A program made the position numbers and the translations under genes. The notes under the pieces were generated by a model. That model was not told the DNA's origin and made no database searches. It saw only the letters and a program-made list of their open reading frames with translations. Positions 7,735-15,910 of a DNA stretch of 64,000 bases are shown piece after piece (position 1 is the stretch's first letter; each line of letters starts with the position of its first letter). The stretch is from CAZUXY01 sp964624235 (GTDB taxonomy: Bacteria; Spirochaetota; UBA4802; UBA5368): the NCBI GenBank assembly GCA_964624235.1, contig CAZUXY010000017.1:9988-73987 (forward strand), written 5' to 3'.

Positions 7735-8794
7735 ACAATTAGGATGGAACGAATCCTGGGATAACGATTTTACGATATACCGCGCGCAGGGACTCTACCC
7801 CGGCCGCGTGATCAGGGACAGCCGGGGCATTTACGACGTGCACCGCGGCGGCGGCATCGTCACCGCCAGGGTCACCGGCCACTTCCACTACACTGCGGCG
7901 GGGAGGGCCGACTACCCGGCCGTCGGTGACTGGACGGCGCTGCGGGACGCCGAGGGGGTTGCGGTCATCGAGAAGGTGCTGCCCCGAAAAAGCGTCTTCT
8001 CGCGCAAGAACCCCGGCAGAGCGGCCGAGGAGCAGGTGGTGGCGGCAAACATCGACCTGTTGTGCGTCGTCGCGGGCCTGGACGGCGGGCGTAATTTCAC
8101 GCCGCGCGGTGTAGAGCGCTACCTCGCCATGGCTGCCGGGAGCGGCGCCGCCGGGCTGGTGGTGCTCAACAAGGCCGATCTCTGCGCCGACCGCGAAGGG
8201 ACACTGCTCGCCGCGCAATCGGTCGCGGGCGATGCGGCCGTACACATGGTAAGCGCTCTCAGCGGGGAGGGTCTGGAAGAGCTGGCGGCCTGTTTCGAAC
8301 CTTCGATGACCATAGCCTTTACCGGACCCTCGGGAGTGGGAAAATCGGCCCTGGTTAACGCACTCATGAGGGAAGAGGTGCAGAAGACCGGCGCCCCGCG
8401 TCCCGATGACAAACGCGGCCGCCACACCACCTCCCACAGGGAACTTTTCTTTCTCCCGGGCGGGGCCATGGTGATCGATACGCCGGGGCTGCGTGAGCTC
8501 TCACTCTGGTGCGGGGACGAAGGTCTGGACGACGCCTTCGCCGAGATCGCCGAGGCGGGGAAGGGATGCCGCTTCCGCGACTGCACCCACCAGAGCGAAC
8601 CGGGATGCGAGGTACTGCGCCTGGTACAGGACGGGACCCTTCCTTACGAAAGGTACCAGAACTACCTGGACATGAAAAAGGAACTGGCGTATCTCGAAAG
8701 CCGCGTATCCGAAAAAGACCGGCTTGGCCGCAAAGCGAAGGAGAAGGATCTCTCGAAGCTGGTGAGGGACTTCAACAAGAACTGGCGGAAGTGA
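7724..8794 (+). CDS. rsgA: Small ribosomal subunit biogenesis GTPase RsgA
   Basis: About 356 residues starting at the ATG at 7724, chosen because GGAG lies six bases upstream; an ATG at 7712 is also in frame. The GTPase motifs are circularly permuted, as is diagnostic for RsgA/YjeQ: NKAD (about 149-152) and SAL come first, then GPSGVGKS (about 201-208), the RHTT switch and DTPG (about 252-255). An OB-fold precedes them. The C-terminal zinc knuckle uses Cys282, Cys287, His289 and Cys295. The protein checks 30S subunit maturation and hydrolyses GTP when bound to 30S. It overlaps the RNHCP gene, and its stop lies 24 bases from the stop of the convergent HD-GYP gene. Confidence 0.95.
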   Translation: MDIKQLGWNESWDNDFTIYRAQGLYPGRVIRDSRGIYDVHRGGGIVTARVTGHFHYTAAGRADYPAVGDWTALRDAEGVAVIEKVLPRKSVFSRKNPGRAAEEQVVAANIDLLCVVAGLDGGRNFTPRGVERYLAMAAGSGAAGLVVLNKADLCADREGTLLAAQSVAGDAAVHMVSALSGEGLEELAACFEPSMTIAFTGPSGVGKSALVNALMREEVQKTGAPRPDDKRGRHTTSHRELFFLPGGAMVIDTPGLRELSLWCGDEGLDDAFAEIAEAGKGCRFRDCTHQSEPGCEVLRLVQDGTLPYERYQNYLDMKKELAYLESRVSEKDRLGRKAKEKDLSKLVRDFNKNWRK

Positions 8795-8818
8795 GCGAAC
8801 GGCGCGCGCCCTTCCCAT

Positions 8819-10114
8819 TCACATGTCGTTGGACGCGGCATACATGTCGAAGAGGGCCCGTATGTATTTCGGCGAGGTGTCCAGCAGCGCCTGCCCGGCC
8901 CTGACGTCGAACTGCGTGCCCAGGCCCTCTTTTATGATCCTATAGGCCTCTTCGGGGGACTTCGCGACGCTGTAGGGGCGTTCCGTGGTGATGGCATCGT
9001 AGGCGTCGGCCACGACGATGATCCGGGAGAGCATCGATATCGACGTATCTTCAGGCGTCCGCGGGTAGCCGCGGCCGTCGGCCCAGACGTGATGGTAATA
9101 CACGATGTCTGATATGTCCTCGAAGGGGGATATCTTTTTGACTATTTCCGCGGAGTGCAGGGGGTGCCGCCTGATGCTCGCCCATTCCTCATCGGTGGGC
9201 CGTTCCTTTTTGTCCAGCAGTTCGTTGGGGATGCTGATCTTGCCGGCGTCGTGCATCAGTCCCGCGATCTCTATCCTGGTCAGGTCTTCTTTCGAAAGGC
9301 CCATGCGTTCAGCGAGATATCTTGCCAGGATGGAGACCCTGGTGGAATGGCCCGAGGTGTAGTGATGCTTGGCGTCGATGACCCTGGCGAACAGACGGAG
9401 CACCGGGTACAGCCCGGTGATGCCGTAGCGCCCGCGGTAGTGGTCCCCGTTTTCCACCAGGGGGACGTTCAGGCAGGTGTCCCTGAGCCGGAGAAACTGC
9501 GGGGAGGATTCTCCGGGCACCAGGGTTTTCTCGCGGTGCATCTCGAAAAGCAGGTCGACCATCTCGGGTTTGAAATGGACGCCCCGGTAACCCCGGATGA
9601 TCTCGAAAGCCTCGTCGGGGGTGTGGGCGTTCCGGTCCATGCGAGGCGTCTGGAGCGAATCGAAGCAGTCCACGGCGCTCAGTATCTGGATCTCGTCGGG
9701 TATTTCACCGCCCGAAAGCCCGTCGGGGTATCCGGAGCCGTCCCATCGTTCATGGTGCCATCGCACCCACAGGGCCAGCCGCTCCAGCTCGGGCAGGGAG
9801 GCGATAATGCGGCTTCCGTGAACGGTATGTTTTTTTACCAGGGCGAATTCTTCTTCGGTAAGCTTACCACGCTTATTGAGAATATCCAGCGGCACTGAAA
9901 CCTTTCCCACGTCGTGCAGCAGGCCGGCGAAATAGAGCTGCCGTAGCATCTTCGCCTCCAGGCCCATTTTGGCGCCCAGAAGCACGCAACCCTCCCCCAC
10001 CCTGACCGTATGCTGGTGAAAGGGATGATCGTTCAGGTTGTACTCCAGCACCAGCCCCAGTGCTTCGAGACATTCGTTGAGCACCATGGCGTACGTGTTT
10101 TTTTCAAAATTCAT
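8819..10114 (-). CDS. Tandem HD-GYP cyclic-di-GMP phosphodiesterase
   Basis: 431 residues from the ATG ending at 10114, which follows AGGAAGG; an upstream extension of 24 codons lacks a comparable site. It has two complete HD-GYP domains. The first has HD at 67-68 with HHERWDGSGYP at 120-130. The second has HD at 288-289 and HH...DGRGYP at 341-351. Both keep the metal ligands and the GYP motif, so both could be active, which is uncommon because one copy is often degenerate. No transmembrane or receiver domain is visible, so it is probably cytosolic. The family degrades cyclic di-GMP to pGpG or GMP. It would oppose the two GGDEF proteins encoded within 15 kb. Convergent with rsgA. Confidence 0.9.
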   Translation of the reverse strand: MNFEKNTYAMVLNECLEALGLVLEYNLNDHPFHQHTVRVGEGCVLLGAKMGLEAKMLRQLYFAGLLHDVGKVSVPLDILNKRGKLTEEEFALVKKHTVHGSRIIASLPELERLALWVRWHHERWDGSGYPDGLSGGEIPDEIQILSAVDCFDSLQTPRMDRNAHTPDEAFEIIRGYRGVHFKPEMVDLLFEMHREKTLVPGESSPQFLRLRDTCLNVPLVENGDHYRGRYGITGLYPVLRLFARVIDAKHHYTSGHSTRVSILARYLAERMGLSKEDLTRIEIAGLMHDAGKISIPNELLDKKERPTDEEWASIRRHPLHSAEIVKKISPFEDISDIVYYHHVWADGRGYPRTPEDTSISMLSRIIVVADAYDAITTERPYSVAKSPEEAYRIIKEGLGTQFDVRAGQALLDTSPKYIRALFDMYAASNDM

Positions 10115-10324
10115 CTGACCTTCCTGAAAACGTTCGACTTCTCCAGTGCGGAAACCTGGAAGGACTCCGCGCCTGCCGGCATACACGATCCTTTTGCTTC
10201 ACGAACGCGAATGCATGACGCACTGCCCGCTGAGCGGCGGTATTAATACATACTGAAACAACGGCGGTTAAAGGCAAACATAAAAGGAGTTTCCGCGCGT
10301 ATTACAGGAGATTATAATTACTTT

Positions 10325-10353
10325 TTGACGGCATCTTGCCCTTGGCATAGTAT
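10325..10353 (+). promoter_or_regulatory. Candidate promoter of the DUF3783 operon
   Basis: TTGACG at 10325-10330, 17-base spacer, TAGTAT at 10348-10353, ending about 55 bases before the start codon at 10408. Good match to the sigma-70 consensus; not tested. Confidence 0.5.
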
Positions 10354-10407
10354 GGCGGCACCACAATCTCATTCAGCCGATACCGGTTAAAAGGAGCATA
10401 CACCGTC

Positions 10408-10794
10408 ATGGATCCTCTGGGAACACTGCTATATGGCTACACTGAGGCACACGCCGGACCGATAGTCGCCGCCCTTTCGGCGGCGCTGGGACGGAAGGTG
10501 GACCTAATCAGCGCGTCGGGAATGGAGGAACACACCGTTGACGAGATCCTCGGCGCGGGAGGTTCGGCGAGCTTCGAGGAGCGGGAGGTCCGCGTGCTCA
10601 TGTTCCTGGGCTTTGACGACGAAGGGATATCCCTGGCAATGGACTCCTTTCCCAAAGGCGGCGATACTCCCCGTCCCATCTTCTGCGGTCTCACCGAGGA
10701 AAATATTCGGTGGAAGTTCTCCTACCTGCTTGAACACCTGCTGGAAGAACACCGGTACTGGACCACGCAGAAGAAACGGCGGGAACGGGAATGA
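10408..10794 (+). CDS. DUF3783 family protein
   Basis: 128 residues. The central part (VLMFLGFDDEGISLAMDSFPKGGDTPRPIFCGLTEENIRWKFSYLLEHLLEEH) resembles DUF3783, a small conserved domain without known function. AAAGGAG precedes the ATG. No membrane segment or signal is seen, so it is likely cytosolic. Its last four bases overlap the start of the next gene (ATGA), indicating co-translation with a four-cysteine protein. A promoter-like sequence lies just upstream. Family assignment from memory of the motif; function unknown. Confidence 0.65.
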   Translation: MDPLGTLLYGYTEAHAGPIVAALSAALGRKVDLISASGMEEHTVDEILGAGGSASFEEREVRVLMFLGFDDEGISLAMDSFPKGGDTPRPIFCGLTEENIRWKFSYLLEHLLEEHRYWTTQKKRRERE

Positions 10795-10994
10795 CACTGG
10801 ATTGCAAATGGTTTAACCTCTGTCCCATGAAACGCTATTATGAGCAGGGAAAACTTCCAGCCCGCTGGATAGAGGATTACTGCCGCGGCGATTGGCAGCG
10901 CTGCATGCGCTACCACATGGAAGAACGAGGTGAGTACCACCCCGACTGGATGCTCCCCGACGGAAGTCTGGACCCCCGACTGGAAGAACGGTAA
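10791..10994 (+). CDS. Small four-cysteine protein, unknown function
   Basis: 67 residues, with four cysteines at 5, 11, 31 and 38 (CX5C and CX6C). The rest is rich in aromatic and basic residues (WFNLCPMKRYYEQGKL; YCRGDWQRCMRYHMEE) and ends PHPDWMLPDG-like as YHPDWMLPDG. The spacing could bind zinc or an iron-sulfur cluster. The ATG overlaps the stop of the DUF3783 gene by four bases, so the two products are probably made together. I know similar short proteins in anaerobic bacteria but no proven function. It converges with the UspA-like gene, 11 bases away. Confidence 0.6.
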   Translation: MTLDCKWFNLCPMKRYYEQGKLPARWIEDYCRGDWQRCMRYHMEERGEYHPDWMLPDGSLDPRLEER

Positions 10995-11005
10995 CGCCGG
11001 CGGTT

Positions 11006-11542
11006 TCAGGCGGGCATACTCTCGATTGGTACCCACTTGCGCTCAGGTATGGCAAGCTGGTGTTCTATCAGAACCGCCCGGGAATTAAGGTGAAACTGGT
11101 CGGCACGTTCCGGTCCCACCAGTACCACCGGACAGATCAGGGCATCGGCGAATTCCCTTATGGGACGACCAGAGAAGGAGGCGTCGTAACCGGGAAACCC
11201 CAGCACCAGCACCTGAAATTCATGGCTCATCAGGCAATGGTTCAATTCGATCCATCCGGTTTCCCTGCACAGACGGAATCCCACATTAATATAATCACCG
11301 GAACGTTCTTCGTAATAGAACCGCAAGCCGCGCTCCTTTTCGACCTGGAGATGAGACAGTTCCGCCGCCGACATCAGGGCCGTGTCGTCGTCTTGCATAC
11401 CATACGGATCTGAAAGGAAATAGAACACGTTAAGTTTTACGTTATGCTTTCTCGACAGATCCAGTGCATAATTGAACGCCCAGTCGCCGGTTGTGGAGAA
11501 GTACGCGCAGAAACCCACACCGTTAATGCTTACATATGACAT
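11006..11542 (-). CDS. UspA-like universal stress family protein (weak match)
   Basis: About 178 residues from the ATG ending at 11542, six bases after GAGGGA; the ATG two codons earlier is too close to that site. The order of elements suits a universal stress fold: an N-terminal strand (GVGFCAYFSTTGDWAFNYALDLSRKHN), a second strand (LNVFYFL), later VLVLGFPGYDASF and a final CPVVLVGP strand. The typical ATP-binding GxxG-9x-G(S/T) motif is not clear, so it may not bind nucleotide. Convergent with the four-cysteine protein gene and divergent from the flavoenzyme gene. Moderate confidence. Confidence 0.5.
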   Translation of the reverse strand: MSYVSINGVGFCAYFSTTGDWAFNYALDLSRKHNVKLNVFYFLSDPYGMQDDDTALMSAAELSHLQVEKERGLRFYYEERSGDYINVGFRLCRETGWIELNHCLMSHEFQVLVLGFPGYDASFSGRPIREFADALICPVVLVGPERADQFHLNSRAVLIEHQLAIPERKWVPIESMPA

Positions 11543-11764
11543 ATCCATTCCCTCATGACTAAAGCATATTTAATTAGCCTTGATCCTGTTGGATATTCCC
11601 CCTTAAATAATAAACATATCTTCGCCGCAAATCCATTTTAAATGACGGTTTCCACGGGAACCACCGGCGCTATACCCCGGTTTTTCCATTGACACCGGGA
11701 ATTTTTAGCGCCACCGTTATGCATAAAACTGTGTCGTAAAGCCCGGTGCAGGGAGGAAACCATA

Positions 11765-13099
11765 ATGAGAATCGTCATAATCGGCGGCGACGCGGCCGGC
11801 ATGAGCGCAGCGAGCCAGGTGAAACGGCAGAAACCTGAATACCAGGTCGTCGTTTTCGAAAGGGGGGATTACATCTCGTACGCGGCCTGCGGGATCCCCT
11901 ATCTTATAGGGGGCGCCGTCAGGCGCCTTGAAGACCTGCTGGAGCTGTCACCCGAAGAAGCGAGGGAGAAGCGCGGGATAGATTTGCGACTGGGGCATAC
12001 CGTCACCTCCATCGATATAACCGCGAAGAAAGTACGCGTTGAATCGGGAGGAAAAAGTTTCGACGAACCCTATGACCTCCTCCTCATCGCCACGGGCGCC
12101 CGCGGCAATACCATGGGAATCGATACCGGCGGTTTTTCCCGCCTCCATACCATGCACAACCTCTACGACGCCGACAGGATAACACGCTTCATCGCCGACC
12201 TCGCGCCCAAACGCATGGCCGTCATCGGCGGCGGGTTTATAGGACTGGAGGCCGCCGAGAGTCTGGTAGAACGGGGCATCGAAACCATCCTTGTACACCG
12301 CCGGCCGGACCTCCACCGCTCTTTCGAGAAGGAGGTATCGGACATCATCTTGAAGAAACTCGAAGAGAAGGGTGTGATACTGAAGATGGGCAGCGCAATC
12401 ACCGGCATAGAGGAACGCGGCGGTGTGCTCAACATCGCGGGCGTCGGGGGCGGGATCGAGGCCGACGGTGCGATACTGGCGGTCGGGGTCATCCCCAACA
12501 GCGAACTGGCCGCCGCCGCAAAAATTCCCCTGGGGGTGAACGGCGCCATCCGCGTGAACGAATACCTGGAGACCGGCACCGATGGAGTGTACGCCGCCGG
12601 CGACTGCGCCACGTCCATGCTTTCCACCTTCACGATGGAAGTGCATACGCCCCTGGCGCTCAAGGCGAACAAGCAGGGGTTACTCGCCGGGATGAACATG
12701 GCGGGGATCAGGGAACCCTTCGCGGGCGTGATGAACGCGGCGGTCACGCGCGTCTTCGACCTGGGAGTGGCCCGTACCGGGCTTTCCGTCGTGGAAGCCG
12801 AAAAGCTGGGCCTGGAACCCGAAAAGACCGTGGTGACTTCCAGGGACCGCCCGCACTACTTTCCCGGATCAAAACCCGTTACCTCGCTGGTGATCGTGAG
12901 CCGCAGGGACCGCCGCGTGCTGGGCGCCCAGATGGCGGGAGATCCCGTCGCGGTGAAGCGCATCGACGTATACACTACCGCTATTTTTAACCGTATGACC
13001 ATTGACGCCCTCTTCGACCTGGATCTTGCCTACGCACCTCCCTTCTCGCCGGTATATGATCCCGTGCTGTTGGCGGCGCGCGTGGCCCGGAAGCGTTAG
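11765..13099 (+). CDS. CoA-disulfide reductase / NADH oxidase-type flavoenzyme
   Basis: 444 residues, the normal length. An FAD-binding GGDAAGMSAAS motif is at the N terminus, followed by SYAACGIPYLIGG, where Cys42 is the single redox-active cysteine typical of the CoADR/Nox/Npx group. A second dinucleotide motif (GGGFIGLEAAESL) binds NAD(P)H, and the FAD-contacting VYAAGDCA follows. Reactions in this group range from reduction of CoA disulfide to reduction of oxygen to water or peroxide; sequence alone does not decide. No fused rhodanese or persulfide domain is present. GCAGGGAGGAAACC precedes the ATG. Likely a redox-defence enzyme of the cytosol. Confidence 0.88.
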   Translation: MRIVIIGGDAAGMSAASQVKRQKPEYQVVVFERGDYISYAACGIPYLIGGAVRRLEDLLELSPEEAREKRGIDLRLGHTVTSIDITAKKVRVESGGKSFDEPYDLLLIATGARGNTMGIDTGGFSRLHTMHNLYDADRITRFIADLAPKRMAVIGGGFIGLEAAESLVERGIETILVHRRPDLHRSFEKEVSDIILKKLEEKGVILKMGSAITGIEERGGVLNIAGVGGGIEADGAILAVGVIPNSELAAAAKIPLGVNGAIRVNEYLETGTDGVYAAGDCATSMLSTFTMEVHTPLALKANKQGLLAGMNMAGIREPFAGVMNAAVTRVFDLGVARTGLSVVEAEKLGLEPEKTVVTSRDRPHYFPGSKPVTSLVIVSRRDRRVLGAQMAGDPVAVKRIDVYTTAIFNRMTIDALFDLDLAYAPPFSPVYDPVLLAARVARKR

Positions 13100-13265
13100 C
13101 GGCGGCAGTGCGCCACGCGTTTATGTATTGACCCCGGCGACTTCATCGGTATATAAGAGTATATCCCGCGCATTTTCTTAATTGCCCCGACTCCGTTCCT
13201 CTGTGCGGGTTCAGCCGCGGTTTTTCACCGCCGGCATTTTAAAATCTTTTCCCCGGGGGGTTGAC

Positions 13266-14903
13266 ATGATCTTTTTCCATTCATCTCAAAGGATCTTCGG
13301 TATTCTACTTGCGGCATTCGTGCTCTTTTCAGGCTCATGCGCCGGCAAGAAACGTCCCACGCACAAGGCCGATTATGACGTCATCGTCATCGGGGGCGGC
13401 CTGGGGGGCCTTTCGGCCGCGGCGCACCTGGCGACCGCCAAACTGAAGGTGCTGCTTATCGAACAGCACTACAAGGTGGGAGGCAGCGCCACTTCGTTCA
13501 GCCGCGGCGGTTTCACCTTTGATGTCGCGCTGCACGAGATGGACGGTGCCGGGCCCCTGCGCCCGGGCATGAAAAAGGAAGGTCCGGTGCGGCAGCTTTT
13601 GAAGGCCTGCGGCGTCGACAAAAAGGTCACCCTGATAGAACACAAGGACCTCTACCGCGCCGTCTTTCCCGGCGTCGACGTAACCCTCCCCGCGAACTGG
13701 GAAGGACTGAAAAGCGTATTGAAAAAGAAATGGCCCGGGGAGGCGCAGGGCGTTGAGGAATTCCACCGTATATGCACCGCCGTATCCGGGGAAGGGATGG
13801 AACTGGCCGGGCTGTCGGGATATAATCCCGTCAAAAGAATCATCACCATGGCACTGGTCCCCCTGCGGCAGAGGAACCTGTTTAAATGGAAAGACAAGAC
13901 CATAAAAGAGCTTATGGACCACTGCTTCCATGATGAGGGCATTAAAGCCGTGGTCTCCCAGTACTGGTGCTACCTGGGACCCCCCACCGACACACAGGGG
14001 GCGTTCCTGTTCATTATGGCCTTTAATTCCTACGTGAGCGGCGGCGCCTGGCACATCAAGGGCACCTCCCAGGCCCTGTCGGACGCATACGCGGAGCGCA
14101 TCAGGGAACTGGGCGGCACGGTGAAGACCGGCGTACTGGCGAAAAAGGTCATCATGGAAAAAGGCATGGCCGTCGGCGTAGAGACCGATGAGGGGAAGAG
14201 GTACGGCTGCCGTTACGTCGTCGCCAACACCGACCCCTACCAGCTGGTGTACACTCTCGTAGGCGAGGGCCATTTCCCGAAAAAGTACCTGGCCCGGCTG
14301 AAAAAGCTCACCCCCGCCAATTCGCTCTTCGGCGTTTTCCTGGGACTTAACATCGATTTGAAAAAACGCGGGCACCGGGATTTCGAGATATTTTACAACA
14401 GCGCCCTCGATTCACGGACCAATTACAGCAATATGATGAAGGGAAACTATAAAAACGGCGCCGCGGTAATCGCCATCTATACCAATCTGGACGACCCTGT
14501 GTACGCCCCGAAAGGGAAATCGGTGGTGAAGCTGGACGCCTATTCCGATTACGCCCTGTGGCCCGAGAACAGGGAAGCGTATTACAAACTGAAAGAAGAG
14601 AAGGTACATGAGCTTATCGCACTGGCCGCGAAGCAGATACCCGAACTGGCCGACCCCAAAAACATCGCAGTGAAGATCGGGTACACTCCCCGCACCCTGA
14701 AACGCTATACCCTTAACCGGGGAGGCATAGTTTACGGTTTCGACAGCACCCCTGACCAGTTCGACAGGATCCCCAACGCGACACCCATCGACAACGTGTT
14801 TATCGCCGGAAACTGGACCCAGATATCCCACGGCTACAGCGGGGTGCAGATTAACGGATGGATGGCGGCGCGGCGGATACTGGACCGGGAGGGAATAAAA
14901 TAA
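13266..14903 (+). CDS. CrtI/phytoene-desaturase-type FAD oxidoreductase with N-terminal export or anchor segment
   Basis: 545 residues from the ATG at 13266, which follows GGGGGG; the frame is open 28 codons further without a better site. Residues 4-24 are strongly hydrophobic and end in FSGSCAGKK, a relaxed lipobox (Cys near 24), so the enzyme may be anchored to, or cross, the inner membrane. The FAD motif GGGLGGLSAAAHLA follows at once, then the family sequence VGGSATSFSRGG. The C-terminal part has VFIAGNWTQISHGYSGVQINGWMAA, the FAD-binding end of the carotenoid desaturase/retinol saturase superfamily. Substrate unknown, and no other carotenoid genes are nearby. An exported FAD enzyme of this family would be unusual. 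Confidence 0.8.
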   Translation: MIFFHSSQRIFGILLAAFVLFSGSCAGKKRPTHKADYDVIVIGGGLGGLSAAAHLATAKLKVLLIEQHYKVGGSATSFSRGGFTFDVALHEMDGAGPLRPGMKKEGPVRQLLKACGVDKKVTLIEHKDLYRAVFPGVDVTLPANWEGLKSVLKKKWPGEAQGVEEFHRICTAVSGEGMELAGLSGYNPVKRIITMALVPLRQRNLFKWKDKTIKELMDHCFHDEGIKAVVSQYWCYLGPPTDTQGAFLFIMAFNSYVSGGAWHIKGTSQALSDAYAERIRELGGTVKTGVLAKKVIMEKGMAVGVETDEGKRYGCRYVVANTDPYQLVYTLVGEGHFPKKYLARLKKLTPANSLFGVFLGLNIDLKKRGHRDFEIFYNSALDSRTNYSNMMKGNYKNGAAVIAIYTNLDDPVYAPKGKSVVKLDAYSDYALWPENREAYYKLKEEKVHELIALAAKQIPELADPKNIAVKIGYTPRTLKRYTLNRGGIVYGFDSTPDQFDRIPNATPIDNVFIAGNWTQISHGYSGVQINGWMAARRILDREGIK

Positions 14904-14941
14904 AAAAACCTCTATATTATAACATTTTGGTTGTTCCCTTG

Positions 14942-15016
14942 TGGGCACATACTAAGGATAAAATCAGAATTTTCAATAGTGGTATTTCGGAAAATTCTGA
15001 TTTTTAGAAGTGCCCA
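14942..15016. repeat. Nested inverted repeat between convergent genes
   Basis: Two nested perfect inverted repeats. The inner pair is 15 bases long (14960-14974 with 14990-15004, AAAATCAGAATTTTC and its complement) around a 15-base loop. The outer pair is TGGGCAC at 14942-14948 with GTGCCCA at 15010-15016. It sits between the stop codons of two convergent genes, where a two-way terminator is expected, and the T run fits this for the plus strand. The outer arms are more than a simple terminator needs; a small mobile palindromic element is the alternative. Confidence 0.75.
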
Positions 15017-15049
15017 TAAAGGCGTTTCGGCCGAAAGGGCCCGGGGGCT

Positions 15050-15895
15050 TCAGCTTTTGAAAACGATCTTCTCCGCCCGTACCGGCTTCTGGAAAAATAT
15101 TCCCGCCCTGCGCTCGAACACCCCGGCGGTCTCCGTGGTTAGAAACCTCAGCGTCCCGTTTTTCGTCAGCCGGCTCTCCATTTCCGGGTGGCGGCGCAGG
15201 TAGTCCGCGAGGCTTTCGGCCACAATGCGGTCCTGCGACACCACGGTGACATGGGGAGGCACGTACTTCATGATGGTGTCCATGAGCAGCGGGTAATGGG
15301 TGCATCCCAGAATGATCGCGTCTATCCCGGGGTCCATGGACAGCAGGTGGTTGACGTGTTTCTTGACGAAGTAATCGGTACCGGGTCCGCTGATCTCTTC
15401 ATTTTCTACCAGGGGCACCCACATGGGGCAGGCCTCCTGCACCACGACGATTTCCGGGAACAGTTTTCCTATTTCAAGGAGGTACGACTCCGACGCGACG
15501 GTACCCTCGGTGCCCACGATCCCCACGTGCCTGGTCCTGGTCAGGCGATCGACGATCTCGGCGGTGGGCCTGAGCACCCCCAGTACCCTGCGGACGGGAT
15601 CCATTTGGGGCAGATCTTTCTGTTGTATGGTGCGCAGCGCCTTGGCCGAGGAGGTGTTGCACGCCAGCACCACCAGGGGGCATCCCATGGCGAAAAGCGC
15701 TTTTACCGCCTCCAGGGTATAGGCATACACCGTTTCAAAAGAGCGGGGGCCGTACGGCGCACGGGCGTTGTCGCCCAGATAGATGAAATCATGGGAGGGC
15801 AGATACCTGACAAACTCCCGAAGTATCGTGAGACCTCCGTATCCCGAATCGAACACCCCTATCGGGCTGGTCCCGTTACCGGCGTTCGTGTTCAT
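15050..15895 (-). CDS. murI: Glutamate racemase
   Basis: 281 residues. Both catalytic cysteines are present: Cys79 in LACNTSSAKAL and Cys198 in LGCTHYPLL. The N-terminal FDSGYGGLTIL and GDNARAPYG motifs are also diagnostic. It converts L-glutamate to D-glutamate for peptidoglycan in the cytosol. AGAGGA lies five bases before the ATG. The gene starts 15 bases after the stop of the HAD phosphatase gene, so both are probably in one transcript. The C-terminal tail of about 20 residues is somewhat longer than in E. coli-type enzymes and has no recognised domain. Confidence 0.95.
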   Translation of the reverse strand: MNTNAGNGTSPIGVFDSGYGGLTILREFVRYLPSHDFIYLGDNARAPYGPRSFETVYAYTLEAVKALFAMGCPLVVLACNTSSAKALRTIQQKDLPQMDPVRRVLGVLRPTAEIVDRLTRTRHVGIVGTEGTVASESYLLEIGKLFPEIVVVQEACPMWVPLVENEEISGPGTDYFVKKHVNHLLSMDPGIDAIILGCTHYPLLMDTIMKYVPPHVTVVSQDRIVAESLADYLRRHPEMESRLTKNGTLRFLTTETAGVFERRAGIFFQKPVRAEKIVFKS

Positions 15896-15910
15896 TGCAG
15901 TCCTCTTTGT

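Noticed and set aside
13335..14375. 346-codon minus-strand frame
   Set aside because: Antisense to the CrtI-type gene, whose motifs are unmistakable.
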